Positions 1 through 5,748 are shown, counted from the stretch's first letter. The stretch: DNA of 6,353 bases from JBEKCP01 sp050014815 (GCA_050014815.1 JBEKCP010000368.1:1-6353), one strand, 5' to 3'. Notes: a model not told the origin generated them from the letters alone. Numbers and translations: made by a program.

Positions 1-2
1 GC

Positions 3-65
3 CTGCCGGCCCCGGCGCGCCTCTCCAACCCCGAATCCCTAGCGGTGCGGCGAAGTGGCAGCTAA
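3..65 (+). CDS. Possible 3' end of an upstream gene (partial)
   Basis: A reading frame open from the window edge runs to a TAA at 63-65. It gives about 20 residues ending VRRSGS, and most of its codons end in G or C, as in the clear genes here. It would overlap the start of the next gene by 11 bases, which is common in tight operons. Another frame ends at TAG 40-42 and a third stays open to about 355, so the choice rests only on codon composition. The fragment is too short to assign a function. Confidence 0.22.
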   Translation: MPAPARLSNPESLAVRRSGS

Positions 66-936
66 ACGATCCACCCCGTTTCCCTGGCCCTTGGCACGGC
101 TTGCCCGAGCCGTCGCGTACATCCGTGGGCCCGGCCGGACGCCGGCTCTGTTGTTCCTGGTTCTGGCGATCTTCTTCCACGGCTGGTACGTCGCCTGGGG
201 ACGCGTCGAGAAGCAGGAGCGGGCCCGGTACGTCCTCAGGGTCGATCAAGTCCAGGTCACGCCGCTGCCTCCGTGGATCCACACGGACGTGCGGGCCGAG
301 GTGTTTCGCAGCGCCAGCCGGGACCCGCCGCTGTCGCTGCTCGACGATGACCTGACGGACTGGCTCAAACACGCCTTCAAGCTGCACCCCTGGGTGGCGA
401 GAGTCAACGGCGTCGCCACGCGACCCGGGCACGTCGACGTCGATCTGGCCTACCGCCAGCCGGTTCTGATGGTCGAAGTGGCCCCCGACCTGTTCCTACC
501 GGTGGACGTTGAGGGCATGCTCCTGCCCAACGGGGACTTCTCCCCCAACGAAATGCGGTCGTACGCCTGCCTGGCGGGCATCGACACGCGGCCCATGGGG
601 TCGATCGGACAACGCTGGGGCGACGCCCGGGTGCTGGACGCGGCCCAGATCGCCGCCGGCCTGGGCCCAGCGTGGCAAAAAATCAAGCTCTTTCGCATCC
701 AGCCCGCAGCCGCCGCGGGACCGGCCGCTGTCGGCGAGCCTACCTACGAGATGTTCACGCAGGCCGGCACCCGGATCGTCTGGGGCCTGGCCCCGGGCAC
801 CAAGGTGCTGGGCGAGCCGTCCGCGGCCGAGAAGGTTGCCCGGCTCGGGCAGTACGCCGCGGAGCACGGCGGGCTGGACGCCCCCGGCACGGGGCAACCG
901 CTCGATGTCCGCGCGATGCCGCCCGCCAGAAAATAA
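55..936 (+). CDS. FtsQ/DivIB-like cell division protein, single-pass membrane anchored
   Basis: This 293-residue protein has the FtsQ layout. A short basic cytoplasmic N-terminus is followed by one membrane helix at about residues 30-48 and then an extracytoplasmic part. Residues about 60-140 resemble a POTRA domain: the stretch LHPWVARVNGV at 110-120, the following beta-rich segment and the YRQPVLMVEV strand match the usual FtsQ pattern of a 'hPWV' motif, a Pro turn and 'R.Pv..v.v'. Residues 146-160 (FLPVDVEGMLLP) match the next FtsQ segment, where 'vd..G.l.' is typical. The C-terminus ends in a DVR motif, like the vDlR seen in FtsQ. By family knowledge FtsQ links early and late divisome proteins (FtsB/FtsL). 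The start is GTG at 55, the first start codon after an in-frame TAG at 40-42; no strong ribosome site is seen. No other division or murein gene is visible, so the call rests on the protein alone. Confidence 0.55.
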   Translation: MAAKRSTPFPWPLARLARAVAYIRGPGRTPALLFLVLAIFFHGWYVAWGRVEKQERARYVLRVDQVQVTPLPPWIHTDVRAEVFRSASRDPPLSLLDDDLTDWLKHAFKLHPWVARVNGVATRPGHVDVDLAYRQPVLMVEVAPDLFLPVDVEGMLLPNGDFSPNEMRSYACLAGIDTRPMGSIGQRWGDARVLDAAQIAAGLGPAWQKIKLFRIQPAAAAGPAAVGEPTYEMFTQAGTRIVWGLAPGTKVLGEPSAAEKVARLGQYAAEHGGLDAPGTGQPLDVRAMPPARK

Positions 937-989
937 TGTAGTCGGCACACGCCGTGTGCCGGACCCGCACACGGAGTGTGCGGGCTACA
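937..989. repeat. Double-hairpin repeat closed by a TGTAG/CTACA stem
   Basis: Two perfect hairpins lie side by side: 943-950 pairs with 954-961 (8 bp, loop GCC), and 964-972 pairs with 976-984 (9 bp, loop GGA). An outer 5-bp stem, TGTAG at 937-941 with CTACA at 985-989, encloses both, so the RNA could fold as a three-way junction. It starts one base after the FtsQ-like stop codon. No U-tract follows, so it is not a standard intrinsic terminator, though it could protect or end the transcript. It resembles dispersed intergenic repeats of high-GC genomes; copy number cannot be judged here. Confidence 0.6.
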
Positions 990-994
990 TGTGC

Positions 995-1017
995 GTTTCC
1001 ACGCAGAGCGTGGGAAC
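995..1017. repeat. 10-bp hairpin repeat (GTTTCCACGC / GCGTGGGAAC)
   Basis: Bases 995-1004 pair with 1008-1017 around an AGA loop, with one G-T wobble. It lies between the convergent FtsQ-like and csrA genes, next to two other unrelated hairpin elements. It looks like a common dispersed intergenic palindrome. A terminator or transcript-end role is possible in either direction, but no T-run follows. Confidence 0.5.
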
Positions 1018-1059
1018 GAGAGAGGCGTGAATTGACAAGCCAGAATCCTCGCTGGCGCG

Positions 1060-1110
1060 CCTCACCCTAACCCTCTCCCGGTCGTGCCGCTGCGGCACGC
1101 GGGAGAGGGG
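1060..1110. repeat. Dispersed palindromic repeat (CCTCACCCTAACCCTCT family) with nested hairpin
   Basis: A leader CCTCACCCTAA at 1060-1070 is followed by a long hairpin. Bases 1071-1080 pair with 1100-1109 (10 bp, CCCTCTCCCG type), and an inner hairpin pairs 1084-1089 with 1093-1098. The first 17 bases recur exactly at 6337-6353, and a related short stem-loop is at 5190-5212, so this is a repeat family within the window. On the minus strand the element is read through as the last 16 codons and the stop codon of csrA. Confidence 0.7.
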
Positions 1111-1292
1111 ACCACGGGCCCGGCGGCCTCGGGCTCCATGGCCTTCCCCCGGAGTTCCCCGCGGATTATGGTCATATTTGGGGGTGCTTCTACCCCAATG
1201 CGAATGGCCCCCGGCGCAATCCGCACCACCGTCACGGATATTTCGTCCCCAACGAGGATTGTCTCCCCGACCTTCCGTGAGAGGATGAGCAT
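1062..1292 (-). CDS. csrA: CsrA/RsmA translational regulator with a repeat-encoded C-terminal tail
   Basis: This 76-residue protein aligns without gaps to the first 47 residues of CsrA from memory. It begins MLILSRKVGET, then has the GDEISVTVV strand, RIGVEAP at 31-37 and IIRGEL at 42-47. Of the RNA-contacting residues known from E. coli CsrA, Leu4, Arg6 and Arg44 are present; position 45 is Gly where Glu is usual. CsrA dimers bind GGA motifs in mRNA leaders and change translation or stability. The ATG at 1290-1292 is fixed by the family N-terminus, with a GAGG about 7 bases upstream (minus strand). The frame stays open further upstream, but only as antisense to the corrinoid gene. Residues 61-76 (VPSPACRSGTTGRGLG) and the TGA come from the palindromic repeat at 1060-1110, so the native end was probably altered. 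The core domain is complete and should be functional. No flagellar or fliW gene is adjacent. Confidence 0.88.
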   Translation of the reverse strand: MLILSRKVGETILVGDEISVTVVRIAPGAIRIGVEAPPNMTIIRGELRGKAMEPEAAGPVVPSPACRSGTTGRGLG

Positions 1293-1317
1293 AGGCGGCC
1301 TCTGTAGACTATCTCCC

Positions 1318-1347
1318 AACATAATCTGTGCCAACACCTTCGTGCAA
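1318..1347 (-). promoter_or_regulatory. Candidate sigma70-type promoter for csrA
   Basis: Read on the minus strand, TTGCAC (1347-1342) and TATGTT (1323-1318) are separated by 18 bases and lie 26 bases upstream of the csrA ATG. Each box matches four of six consensus bases. The position suits a short leader, but the match is modest and this is inference. Confidence 0.28.
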
Positions 1348-1354
1348 GTGCCTC

Positions 1355-1385
1355 TTGACAACCCTGAAGGAATCCGGTCTGCTAG
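1355..1385 (+). promoter_or_regulatory. Candidate promoter region of the corrinoid operon
   Basis: An exact TTGACA (-35 consensus) is at 1355-1360, in the divergent region between csrA and the corrinoid gene. About 17-19 bases downstream there is only a poor -10 candidate (TGCTAG at 1380-1385). This would start transcription near 1392 and leave a leader of about 35 bases. Only the -35 box is convincing. Confidence 0.28.
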
Positions 1386-1413
1386 TTTTTCCGCAGTCTT
1401 TGAGATCCCATGT

Positions 1414-1420
1414 AGAGGAG
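1414..1420 (+). promoter_or_regulatory. Strong ribosome binding site AGAGGAG
   Basis: AGAGGAG lies 7 bases before the ATG at 1428 and fixes the start of the corrinoid protein. It contains a GGA triplet, the core of CsrA sites, and another GGA is 47 bases upstream at 1369-1371. Confidence 0.75.
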
Positions 1421-1427
1421 CTATTGC

Positions 1428-2063
1428 ATGTCTGAACCCGCAGAACTCTATGATGCCATTCTCAAGGGGAACGCCAAGAAGGCGGAGGAAGTGACCAAGG
1501 CGGCGTTGGCCTCCGGCTTGGACCCCAACGAGTTGGTGCACAAATACATGATCCCGGCCATGGACGAGGTCGGCAAGCGATTCGAGTGCAACGACTATTT
1601 CGTGCCCGAGTTGCTCATCGCCGCCCGGGCCATGAAGACCTCGCTGGCACTGATTACGCCCCACCTGGTCCGCACCGGCGCGCAGCCGGCCGGACGGGTG
1701 GTCATCGGGACGGTCCAGGGCGACCTGCACGACATCGGCAAGAACCTGGTCGCCTCGATGCTCGAAGGGGGCGGCTTCCAGGTGGTCGACCTGGGCGTGG
1801 ACGTCCCGCCCCAGAAGTTCGTCGACGCCGCGAAAGAGAAGGCGGGAACCATCGTCGCCGTCTCCGCCCTCTTGACCACCACGATGACCATGATGAAGAC
1901 GGTCATCGACGCCCTGGGCAAGGCCGGCATCCGCGCCACCACCCGGGTGATGATCGGCGGCGCCCCCATCACGCAGCAGTACGCCAACGAGATCGGCGCG
2001 GACGGCTATGCCGACAACGCCAGCAGCGCGGTCGGCCTGGCCCGGCAGCTCGTCAAGGCCTGA
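1428..2063 (+). CDS. Corrinoid (cobalamin)-binding protein, MtaC/MtbC/MttC type
   Basis: This 211-residue protein has the full length and two-domain order of small corrinoid proteins. Residues 1-90 form the helical cap domain (B12-binding 2), including the MIPAMDEVGKRFE and YFVPELLIAARAMK signatures. Residues 90-211 form the Rossmann-like B12-binding domain. The cobalt-ligand motif DxHxxG is seen as D99, H101 and G104; S146 lies in SALLTTTM, and the GG motif is at 177-178. Such proteins carry a methyl group on cobalt between a substrate methyltransferase and a second methyltransferase. It is first in an operon with a pterin-type methyltransferase, which starts two bases after its stop. The substrate (methanol, methylamines, betaines, aryl methyl ethers) cannot be told from the sequence. 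It is not the AcsC/D corrinoid iron-sulfur protein of the acetyl-CoA pathway: it is too short and has no Fe-S cluster motif. Confidence 0.93.
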   Translation: MSEPAELYDAILKGNAKKAEEVTKAALASGLDPNELVHKYMIPAMDEVGKRFECNDYFVPELLIAARAMKTSLALITPHLVRTGAQPAGRVVIGTVQGDLHDIGKNLVASMLEGGGFQVVDLGVDVPPQKFVDAAKEKAGTIVAVSALLTTTMTMMKTVIDALGKAGIRATTRVMIGGAPITQQYANEIGADGYADNASSAVGLARQLVKA

Positions 2064-2065
2064 CC

Positions 2066-2935
2066 ATGGCGATTCCCGGGCTGACGATCATCGGCGAGAC
2101 GATCAACGACTCGGTCCCCTCGACGAAGAAGTTCTTCGACGCGGGCGACGTGCCGGGCCTCTTGGAACTGGCCCGGTCGCAGGACCAGGGGGGCGCGGGG
2201 TACATCGACGTGAACGTCGGGGCCCGGTCGCCCGAGTTCATGGCCGACCTGGTGCGGAAGATCCAGGCCGTGACGGCCAAGCCGCTCTCGATCGACACGC
2301 CGGATCCCCTCCTGGCCCGGGCGGGCCTGGAGGCCTACGACCCCGCCCGCGCCGGCGGCAAGAAGCCGATCCTCAACTCGATCACGTCGCTGCGGGCGGG
2401 GATGTTCGATCTCTGGCGGATCCGTCCGTTCCGGCCGATCCTCCTGGTCTCCGAGCACGCGGTGGGGGGCGAGTCGAAGCCCTGCCGCACCCCCGAGGAG
2501 ACGCACGAGGCCGCCCGATTCCTCGTCGCGAAGTTCCTGGCGACCTGTCCGCAGAGCACCGCCGACGATTGCATCATCGACCCCGGCATCGCCCCCATCG
2601 GCAGCGACACGGAGGGGAACCTCCGCCGGCTGATTCGCGCTCTGGAGCGGATCCACGCCGACGCGTCGCTCCGGGGCGTACACGCCTCGGTCGGCCTGAG
2701 CAACTTCACCGTGATGCTGCCGCCGAAACGGGCCGACGGCTCCCCCGTCAAAGGACCGCTGGAAAGCGCTTTCCTGACCAAGGCCATGCCGCGGGGGCTC
2801 GACATGGTCATCGGCTCGGTGAAACGCAACTACGCCCTGCTTTCACCCGATCATCCGGCCATGGCGTGCCTGGAAGACTGCCTCAAGCTCCAGGGCTTTG
2901 ACGTGCCGATGCGGGTGATGGAGTTCTACTGCTGA
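2066..2935 (+). CDS. Methyltetrahydrofolate:corrinoid methyltransferase-like, pterin-binding domain protein
   Basis: This 289-residue protein is one pterin-binding TIM barrel of the AcsE/MtgA/MetH-middle-domain type. It opens with the classical LTIIGETIND. Key residues of the MeTr family can be placed: D77 in LSIDTPD, N104 in ILNSIT, D172 in IDPGIAPIGSD and N213 in VGLSNFT; these correspond to the pterin- and methyl-handling Asp/Asn residues of Moorella AcsE. The DVNVGA segment at 48-53 also fits. It probably moves methyl groups between the neighbouring corrinoid protein and tetrahydrofolate. After N213 it has about ten more residues than AcsE before the 'FL..AM..GL' helix, as far as I recall that sequence. 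The ATG at 2066 follows the previous stop by two bases, with AAGG at 2055-2058; its own stop overlaps the next gene's start. Dihydropteroate synthase is the main alternative, but the corrinoid partner and N104/N213 argue against it. Confidence 0.87.
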   Translation: MAIPGLTIIGETINDSVPSTKKFFDAGDVPGLLELARSQDQGGAGYIDVNVGARSPEFMADLVRKIQAVTAKPLSIDTPDPLLARAGLEAYDPARAGGKKPILNSITSLRAGMFDLWRIRPFRPILLVSEHAVGGESKPCRTPEETHEAARFLVAKFLATCPQSTADDCIIDPGIAPIGSDTEGNLRRLIRALERIHADASLRGVHASVGLSNFTVMLPPKRADGSPVKGPLESAFLTKAMPRGLDMVIGSVKRNYALLSPDHPAMACLEDCLKLQGFDVPMRVMEFYC

Positions 2936-3963
2936 TGAGCCGCTCGCAGGCAACTTCGCCGCGGCGAATATCCGGCCAGGCGATCTACCTGGCAGGCTCG
3001 ATCATGGTGGGCGTCGTGGTGATAGGCGCGCTGCTGGTCCTGGGCTGGCGGGGCCGCGACGGCGATGCCGAGGGCGCCGTCTCGGCCATGCGATTGGAAG
3101 ACATCCCCTTCGACGGGGCCCGGGCGTATGAGGACCTCAAACAACTCGTGGCCATCGGCCCCCGGCGGAGCGGATCGCCCGCCATGACGGCCCAACAGAA
3201 TCTGCTGGCCGAGCACTTCCGAAAGCTCGGCGCGGCGGTCGAGTTCCAGCGGTTCACCGCTCCCGATCCGCGGGACGGCGCCGAAGTCCCCATGGCCAAC
3301 ATCATCGTCCACTGGCATCCCGACTCAAAGGAGCGGATCCTCCTCTGCGCGCATTACGACACCTTGCCGTTGCCCTATCGCGACCCGAAGAACCCCCGCG
3401 GCGTGTTCGTCGGGGCCAACGACAACGCCAGCGGCGTGGCCATCCTCATGGAGCTGGGCCGCGAGATGGCCAAGTGGCCGTCGGCCTACGGGATCGACTT
3501 CGCGTTGCTGGACGGCGAGGAGTTCATCTTCACCGAGCAGGACCATTTCTTCCGCGGATCGGAGTATTTCGCCCGGAGTTACGCCAAGTCCCCGGACTGC
3601 CATTACCGCTGGGGCGTGCTCCTGGACATGGTCGGCAGCGCCAACCTTCACATTGCCGAGGAGAACAACAGCTACCGCTGGGCGGACACGCGGCCGCTGG
3701 TCGACCAGATCTGGGCCACGGCCAGGCGGCTGGGCGTCCGCGAGTTCGTCCCAAAACGCGAGTACGAGTTCCGCGACGACCACCTTCCACTGCACGATAT
3801 CGGCAAGATCCCGACCTGCGACATGATCGGCTGGCCCTACCTCCCCTGGCACACCGAGGGCGACACCGCCGACAAGTGTTCCGCCTTGAGCCTGGCGAAG
3901 GTCGGATGGGTGTTGGGCCAGTGGCTCAAGACGGTCCCCGGACCTCCAAAGGGCAAGGGGTAG
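2935..3963 (+). CDS. Membrane-anchored M28 family metalloenzyme, glutaminyl-cyclase-like
   Basis: This 342-residue protein has a basic N-terminus, one membrane helix at about 15-37 and a large domain probably outside the cytoplasm. The M28 zinc-hydrolase signatures are in order: H140 in CAHYDT, D163 in GANDNASG, E195/E196 in LLDGEEF, D231 in LLDMVG and H306 in PWHTEGDT. The RDDHLPLHD stretch at 280-288, the WHT motif and the spacing from the EE pair to FRGSEYFA resemble glutaminyl-peptide cyclotransferases more than classical aminopeptidases. In human glutaminyl cyclase the matching DDHIPF, VWHT and DGEEAF segments hold the zinc ligands and catalytic acids. It could thus form N-terminal pyroglutamate on exported proteins, or cleave peptides. 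Its ATG shares one base with the upstream TGA (TGATG), so translation is probably coupled to the methyltransferase, though no metabolic link is evident. Confidence 0.85.
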   Translation: MSRSQATSPRRISGQAIYLAGSIMVGVVVIGALLVLGWRGRDGDAEGAVSAMRLEDIPFDGARAYEDLKQLVAIGPRRSGSPAMTAQQNLLAEHFRKLGAAVEFQRFTAPDPRDGAEVPMANIIVHWHPDSKERILLCAHYDTLPLPYRDPKNPRGVFVGANDNASGVAILMELGREMAKWPSAYGIDFALLDGEEFIFTEQDHFFRGSEYFARSYAKSPDCHYRWGVLLDMVGSANLHIAEENNSYRWADTRPLVDQIWATARRLGVREFVPKREYEFRDDHLPLHDIGKIPTCDMIGWPYLPWHTEGDTADKCSALSLAKVGWVLGQWLKTVPGPPKGKG

Positions 3964-3982
3964 GAAAAAAGGCGGAAGAAAG

Positions 3983-4003
3983 CCCCCGGACTGCGTCCGG
4001 GGG
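3983..4003 (+). terminator. Strong GC hairpin after the M28 gene, possible terminator
   Basis: Bases 3983-3991 (CCCCCGGAC) pair perfectly with 3995-4003 (GTCCGGGGG) around a TGC loop, 20 bases after the M28 stop. No T-run follows on the plus strand, so it is an imperfect intrinsic terminator and may instead be a dispersed palindrome. On the minus strand it is followed by a pyrimidine-rich stretch ending in six Ts (3965-3970), but no minus-strand gene is near. Confidence 0.4.
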
Positions 4004-4063
4004 GTATTGCGAGCGCGGAAGGCGCGGCTTCGCAAAACTTGGCAACGGATCTGTTGGCGCAAG

Positions 4064-4489
4064 ATGGATTATGTCTCCTCGGTTCTGATTTCCTTGCTCG
4101 GCAGCGGACTGATGGCGTGGCACCTGGCGGCCTGGCGCCGCCAGCGATCGCAAGACCTCGACGCCCGCGAACGCAACTACCGCCACCGCCAGTTCGTCCG
4201 CCGCATGCAGACCAGCGCCATGCTGGCCCTGTTGGGCGTGGCGATCCTGGCGGGCCAACTCCTGACCCCCTGGCTCCAGCAGCAACTGGTCTTCGTCTTG
4301 TTCTGGGGCGGCGTGCTGGTGGTCGTCCTCTGGCTCGTGCTCCTGGCACTGGCCGACATCGTCGCCACGCAGCACCACTTCAGTCGCCTGCGCACCGACA
4401 ACGTGGTCGAGCGGGCCAAGCTCCAGGCCGAGGCCCGCCGCCTCCGGGCCAAGGCCAACCCCGGCAACGGCCAACCGCCCAAGGACTGA
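4064..4489 (+). CDS. Small membrane protein of unknown function
   Basis: I do not recognise the family. From the ATG at 4064 the protein has 141 residues; a TTG at 4007 in the same frame would add 19 basic residues over the foot of a hairpin and looks less likely. Hydrophobic segments lie at about 4-23, 51-71 and 75-100. A strongly basic, Arg-rich stretch at 25-47 lies between the first two. The C-terminal 103-132 is a charged helix, possibly coiled coil (RAKLQAEARRLRAK), and the end is polar. No catalytic motif is visible. No good ribosome site is seen before 4064. The next gene begins nine bases after the stop in the same direction and also encodes a membrane protein, so the two are probably co-transcribed and may act together. 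Confidence 0.68.
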   Translation: MDYVSSVLISLLGSGLMAWHLAAWRRQRSQDLDARERNYRHRQFVRRMQTSAMLALLGVAILAGQLLTPWLQQQLVFVLFWGGVLVVVLWLVLLALADIVATQHHFSRLRTDNVVERAKLQAEARRLRAKANPGNGQPPKD

Positions 4490-4498
4490 GAACCGCTC

Positions 4499-5164
4499 AT
4501 GGATCCTTTTCACCAATGCCTGGCCTTCGGTCCCGTGGCCGTGTACCTGGTGCTCCTGGGAACGATCAACCTGGCGCGGCGGCCGCTGTTGGTCGCCGGC
4601 ACGCGGGACGTCGCGGCCTTGGGCCTGGCCCTGTCCGGACTGGTCATCGTCGGCCCGTTGGCCCTTATCTTTCCCGAGATGTCGGCCCTGCACCTCGGGC
4701 CCGCCGGGTTCCGCTACCTTTGGATAGTGCTGGTGGCGCTCTACGGATTATGCCTGGTGCTGGTGCTCTTGGTCCAGCGGCCCCGGCTGGTGATCTACAA
4801 CATTTCGGTCGATCAGCTTCGCCCCATCCTGGCCGAGCTGGTCCAGGGGCTCGACCCGGAGGCCCATTGGGCCGGCGACAGCCTGGCCCTGCCGGGCCTG
4901 GGCGTTCAGCTCCACCTGGACGCCACGGCCTGGATGCGGAACGTGGCCCTGGTATCGGCCGGGCCGAAGCAGGACGAGCGGGGCTGGACCCGGCTTGCCA
5001 CGGCCCTGACGGCCGCCCTGCGGGACGTCAAGGTCCCCCGGAACCCGCGCGGCGTGACCCTGATGAGCATCGGCCTGTTCCTCTGCGTTATCCTCCCCTG
5101 GAACGTAGTCCGGGACCCCCAAACGGTCGCGCACACGCTGTACCAACTCTTGCAGTGGCCGTGA
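4499..5164 (+). CDS. Multi-pass membrane protein of unknown function
   Basis: I do not recognise the family. The 221-residue protein has three hydrophobic segments in its first 95 residues (about 8-26, 37-59, 71-93). A soluble part follows at about 95-182, with alternating strands and helices (RPRLVIYNIS, then VDQLRPILAELV, a short turn, GVQLHLD, and a helix at 161-177). A last membrane helix lies at about 185-202. The soluble part could be a small alpha-beta domain on one membrane face, but no active-site motif is seen. The ATG at 4499 follows the previous stop by nine bases and has only a weak GGA ribosome site, suggesting coupled translation. It ends 25 bases before a strong hairpin, so it is probably the last gene of its transcript. 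Codon use matches its neighbours. Confidence 0.72.
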   Translation: MDPFHQCLAFGPVAVYLVLLGTINLARRPLLVAGTRDVAALGLALSGLVIVGPLALIFPEMSALHLGPAGFRYLWIVLVALYGLCLVLVLLVQRPRLVIYNISVDQLRPILAELVQGLDPEAHWAGDSLALPGLGVQLHLDATAWMRNVALVSAGPKQDERGWTRLATALTAALRDVKVPRNPRGVTLMSIGLFLCVILPWNVVRDPQTVAHTLYQLLQWP

Positions 5165-5189
5165 ATAAACTGAGCTGACGAACCGGTCT

Positions 5190-5212
5190 CCCCTCTCCCT
5201 TCGGGAGAGGGG
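5190..5212. repeat. CCCCTCTCCC hairpin with UUCG-type loop, repeat and likely transcript end
   Basis: Bases 5190-5199 pair perfectly with 5203-5212 (10 bp) around TTC, or 9 bp with a stable C(UUCG)G loop. It begins 26 bases after the stop of the membrane protein gene. The stem sequence and the flanking GGGGGTGGGC relate it, in opposite orientation, to the repeat at 1060-1110. No T-run follows. It may end or stabilise the transcript. Confidence 0.55.
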
Positions 5213-5308
5213 CGGGGGTGGGCCAGCGCGAGGACAGGATTGGTTCCTGATGCCTTTTTCCACCCAGGGGCGCCTACTGGATCGAGTCTTCCGTTGCGCT
5301 GGAATTCG

Positions 5309-5317
5309 TGGTATAGT
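5309..5317 (+). promoter_or_regulatory. Extended -10 promoter candidate for the MNT gene
   Basis: TGG directly before TATAGT (5312-5317) fits an extended -10 element, and the hexamer matches TATAAT at five of six bases. No good -35 box is present, as is usual for this promoter type. It would give a leader of about 65-70 bases before the ATG at 5392. The surrounding DNA is visibly richer in A and T than the operons upstream. Confidence 0.42.
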
Positions 5318-5379
5318 GCGAATGAAAGGCCGCGATCCGCTGAAGCCGCCGCAATCTCTCGGGTGGGACCGTTGATCGT

Positions 5380-5386
5380 GGAGGAG
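5380..5386 (+). promoter_or_regulatory. Strong ribosome binding site GGAGGAG
   Basis: GGAGGAG lies five bases before the ATG at 5392 and is the best Shine-Dalgarno match in the window. It fixes the start of the nucleotidyltransferase. Confidence 0.75.
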
Positions 5387-5391
5387 AGAAC

Positions 5392-5748
5392 ATGTCGGTT
5401 CTTGCCAAGAAGCGCCGGAATCGCCAACGGAGAACCATCGCCAGCGCGGCGCTCGCTGAGATCGTGCGACGAATCGTCGAGGTCGCAACACCGCAGCAGA
5501 TTGTATTGTTCGGATCGGCGGCCCGCGGAACGATGGAAGCCAATAGCGACGTCGACCTCTTGATTGTGAAAGGCGGCCGTTTCCATCGTGGTCGACTGAC
5601 CGAAGCCATCTATCGCAGTCTACGGGGAACAGAGGCGGCGGTCGATGTGGTCGTAGTGACGCCCGAGGAACTCCGGCGATATCGCGATGATCCTTGCCTG
5701 GTCGTCGCGCCTGCGCTGAAAGAAGGCAAAGTCATCTATGGCTCGTAA
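5392..5748 (+). CDS. MNT-type nucleotidyltransferase (MntA-like antitoxin of a HEPN-MNT pair)
   Basis: This 118-residue protein is a minimal nucleotidyltransferase of the DNA polymerase beta superfamily. The signature GS-x10-DxD is complete: G41-S42 in FGSAARG, then D53 and D55 in SDVDLLIV, with the third acidic residue at D85 in AVDVVVV. The end, ALKEGKVIYGS, is typical of the family. By established knowledge such proteins pair with a HEPN ribonuclease in type VII toxin-antitoxin systems, where the MNT protein AMPylates HEPN and silences it. It has about 18 basic N-terminal residues before the core. The next gene starts 11 bases before this one ends and encodes the beginning of a HEPN protein, as expected, but that partner is broken. 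Codon choice is less GC-biased than in the operons upstream, which fits an acquired module. It has its own promoter candidate and ribosome site. Confidence 0.88.
   Translation: MSVLAKKRRNRQRRTIASAALAEIVRRIVEVATPQQIVLFGSAARGTMEANSDVDLLIVKGGRFHRGRLTEAIYRSLRGTEAAVDVVVVTPEELRRYRDDPCLVVAPALKEGKVIYGS

Noticed and set aside
1084..1494. Plus-strand open frame of 136 codons over csrA
   Set aside because: It lies antisense to csrA and runs into the corrinoid gene in another frame; its composition is that of a shadow.
1293..1730. Extension of the csrA reading frame upstream to 1730 on the minus strand
   Set aside because: The added part is antisense to the corrinoid gene and has no CsrA similarity; the family N-terminus MLILSRKVGET starts at 1292.
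2006..2683. Long minus-strand open frame over the methyltransferase gene
   Set aside because: High GC keeps antisense frames open; the protein is Arg/Gly/Asp-rich without motifs, while the plus strand has clear catalytic residues.
2066..2935. Dihydropteroate synthase (folP)
   Set aside because: It has the same barrel fold, but the adjacent corrinoid protein and the N104/N213 pattern fit the methyltransferase branch.
3325..4062. Minus-strand open frame of 245 codons over the M28 gene
   Set aside because: It is a shadow of a gene with all zinc-site motifs on the plus strand.
4039..5178. Plus-strand open frame of 379 codons spanning both membrane protein genes
   Set aside because: It is Pro/Arg/Gly-rich low-complexity sequence in a shifted frame, whereas the chosen frames give clear membrane helices and close gene spacing.
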